Shown piece after piece: positions 5,642-6,735 of a DNA stretch of 6,735 nucleotides. Origin of the DNA: Candidatus Gallibacteroides avistercoris (GTDB lineage Bacteria > Bacteroidota > Bacteroidia > Bacteroidales > CHK158-818); the NCBI GenBank assembly GCA_018714665.1, contig DVNA01000020.1:1-6735 (forward strand), written 5' to 3'. Both the position numbers and the translations under genes were made by a program. The notes below the pieces were generated by a model. The model ran no database searches, had not been told where the DNA came from, and saw only the letters and a list, made by a program, of their open reading frames with translations. The stretch's first letter is position 1. Every line of letters begins with the position of its first letter.

Positions 5642-6735
5642 ATGGAAAAAATGAACGTAAAAGAAGCCAACGGAAAACTTGGCGTATTGGTAGTCGGCGT
5701 AGGCGGAGCCGTAGCATCGACTTTCATTGTTGGTACATTGGCAGTTCGTAAAGGGTTGGCAAAACCGATAGGCTCTATAACCCAGTTGGCAACCATGAGA
5801 CTTGGAAAAAGAAACGAAAACAGATTCCCGAAAATAAAAGATGTAGTTCCTTTGGCAAAGCTTGACGATCTTGTATTCGGAGGTTGGGATATTTTTGAAG
5901 AAAATGTCTATGAAGCAGCCAAAAACGCAGAAGTATTGTTGCAAAAAGACTTGGATGGCGTAAAAGATGAACTGGAAGCCATCAAACCCATGAAAGCCGC
6001 TTTCGATCAGAATTTCGTTAAACGTCTGCACGGAACGTGGGTAAAAGAGGCTGCTACCCGTTGGGATTTGGTTCAGCAGTTGCGCGAGGACATTCGTAAC
6101 TTCAAGGCTCAAAACCACTGCGACCGTCTCGTTGTTATCTGGTGTGCCAGTACAGAAGTCTATCTACCGATGGGCGAAGTGCACAAAGACCTGGCTAAAT
6201 TGGAACAGGCCATGAAAGAGAACAGCAGCGAAATAGCACCCAGTATGTGCTATGCGTATGCCGCCATTTCAGAAGGTGTTCCGTTTATCAACGGAGCTCC
6301 CGCATTGACGGTTGATATGCCTGCCATGTGGCAACTGGCCGAAAAGATGAACGTGCCTATCTGCGGGAAAGACTTCAAAACCGGCCAGACGATGATGAAG
6401 ACCGTTCTGTCTCCGATGTTGAAAACCCGTATGCTCGGTCTGAACGGTTGGTTCTCTACCAATATTCTTGGAAACAGAGACGGAGAAGTATTGGACGATC
6501 CGGACTCTTTCAAGACCAAGGAGGTGAGCAAGCTCTCCGTTATCGATACCATTCTGCAACCCGATTTGTATCCGGAACTTTACGGAAACATTTACCACAA
6601 GGTACGCATTAACTACTATCCTCCCCGTAAGGATAACAAAGAGGGATGGGATAACATCGATATCTTCGGATGGATGGGTTACCCGATGCAATTAAAAGTC
6701 GATTTCCTGTGCCGCGATTCCATCTTGGCAGCACC
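5642..6735 (+). CDS. ino1: Myo-inositol-1-phosphate synthase, 3'-truncated by the window edge
   Basis: This enzyme makes inositol-phosphate from D-glucose-6-phosphate with NAD+ as a recycled cofactor in the cytosol, the first committed step to inositol lipids. The frame is open to the window end, giving 364 complete codons; by my memory of Bacteroides homologues (about 430 residues) roughly 60 are missing. The NAD-binding loop is GVGGAVAST (19-27). Other family landmarks are FGGWDIF (79-85), PSMCYAYAAI (200-209), the catalytic-region GKDFKTGQT with Lys243 and Lys246, LNGWFSTNILGNRDGEVLDD (267-286) and KLSVIDT (297-303). The resemblance to the structurally characterised B. thetaiotaomicron enzyme is strong from memory. 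The start is the ATG at 5642; a second in-frame ATG is three codons on. Codon choice looks more uniform (many GTA, GAA, AAA, ATG) than in the upstream genes, consistent with higher expression. It is separated from the HAD gene by 173 bases with its own -7 element. Confidence 0.95.
   Translation, partial: MEKMNVKEANGKLGVLVVGVGGAVASTFIVGTLAVRKGLAKPIGSITQLATMRLGKRNENRFPKIKDVVPLAKLDDLVFGGWDIFEENVYEAAKNAEVLLQKDLDGVKDELEAIKPMKAAFDQNFVKRLHGTWVKEAATRWDLVQQLREDIRNFKAQNHCDRLVVIWCASTEVYLPMGEVHKDLAKLEQAMKENSSEIAPSMCYAYAAISEGVPFINGAPALTVDMPAMWQLAEKMNVPICGKDFKTGQTMMKTVLSPMLKTRMLGLNGWFSTNILGNRDGEVLDDPDSFKTKEVSKLSVIDTILQPDLYPELYGNIYHKVRINYYPPRKDNKEGWDNIDIFGWMGYPMQLKVDFLCRDSILAA

Noticed and set aside
5537..6118. 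A 193-codon open frame on the - strand opposite ino1
   Set aside because: The product is rich in Phe, Tyr and Cys, as expected from antisense of a coding gene, and the opposite strand encodes an unmistakable inositol-phosphate synthase.
1..6735. CRISPR arrays, tRNA or rRNA genes, insertion sequences, attachment sites
   Set aside because: I saw no regularly spaced repeats, no cloverleaf-like sequence, no transposase-like frame and no terminal inverted repeats; the window is nearly filled with + strand genes.

Overview
The window reads as a Bacteroidales-type Bacteroidota chromosome segment. The evidence is a DUF4837-family protein next to a Bacteroidota-style PdxA, AT-rich intergenic regions with TAnnTTTG-like promoter elements, weak Shine-Dalgarno sequences, and a myo-inositol-phosphate synthase that closely resembles the enzyme I remember from gut Bacteroides. 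Genus cannot be fixed from the sequence alone. All seven genes lie on the + strand and are densely packed. Both ends are cut inside genes: the first gene lacks its 5' end and the last its 3' end.

Region 1 (1-2029) looks like housekeeping. The C-terminal ~300 residues of a DUF4837 protein are followed after 12 bases by a complete pdxA (vitamin B6 synthesis), with all expected metal and substrate residues visible. A 176-base AT-rich gap follows, with a weak terminator-like hairpin and then a good Bacteroidota-type promoter.

Region 2 (2206-5468) is a four-gene operon with tight spacing: a sugar-phosphate/alcohol-phosphate-type nucleotidyltransferase, an ATP-grasp protein, a membrane CDP-alcohol phosphatidyltransferase (start 4 bases after the preceding stop) and a HAD hydrolase (start overlapping the upstream gene by 22 bases). 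Region 3 (5469-6735) is a 173-base gap with its own -7 element and a GCAA-loop hairpin, followed by myo-inositol-1-phosphate synthase (ino1), cut by the window end.

Taken together, regions 2 and 3 look like an inositol-lipid biosynthesis locus. The likely logic (inference) is: Ino1 converts glucose-6-phosphate to inositol-phosphate; the nucleotidyltransferase activates it to CDP-inositol; the CDP-alcohol phosphatidyltransferase transfers phosphoinositol to a membrane lipid (diacylglycerol or ceramide). The HAD and ATP-grasp proteins would then trim, protect or further modify the headgroup. This differs from the classical bacterial route (CDP-diacylglycerol plus inositol-phosphate, giving PIP, then a phosphatase). 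It resembles the second, PIP-free route proposed for some Bacteroidota. The roles of the ATP-grasp and HAD proteins are the least explained part. Two catalytic motifs are atypical: the fourth Asp of the transferase signature is displaced, and the second Asp of HAD motif I is Gly.
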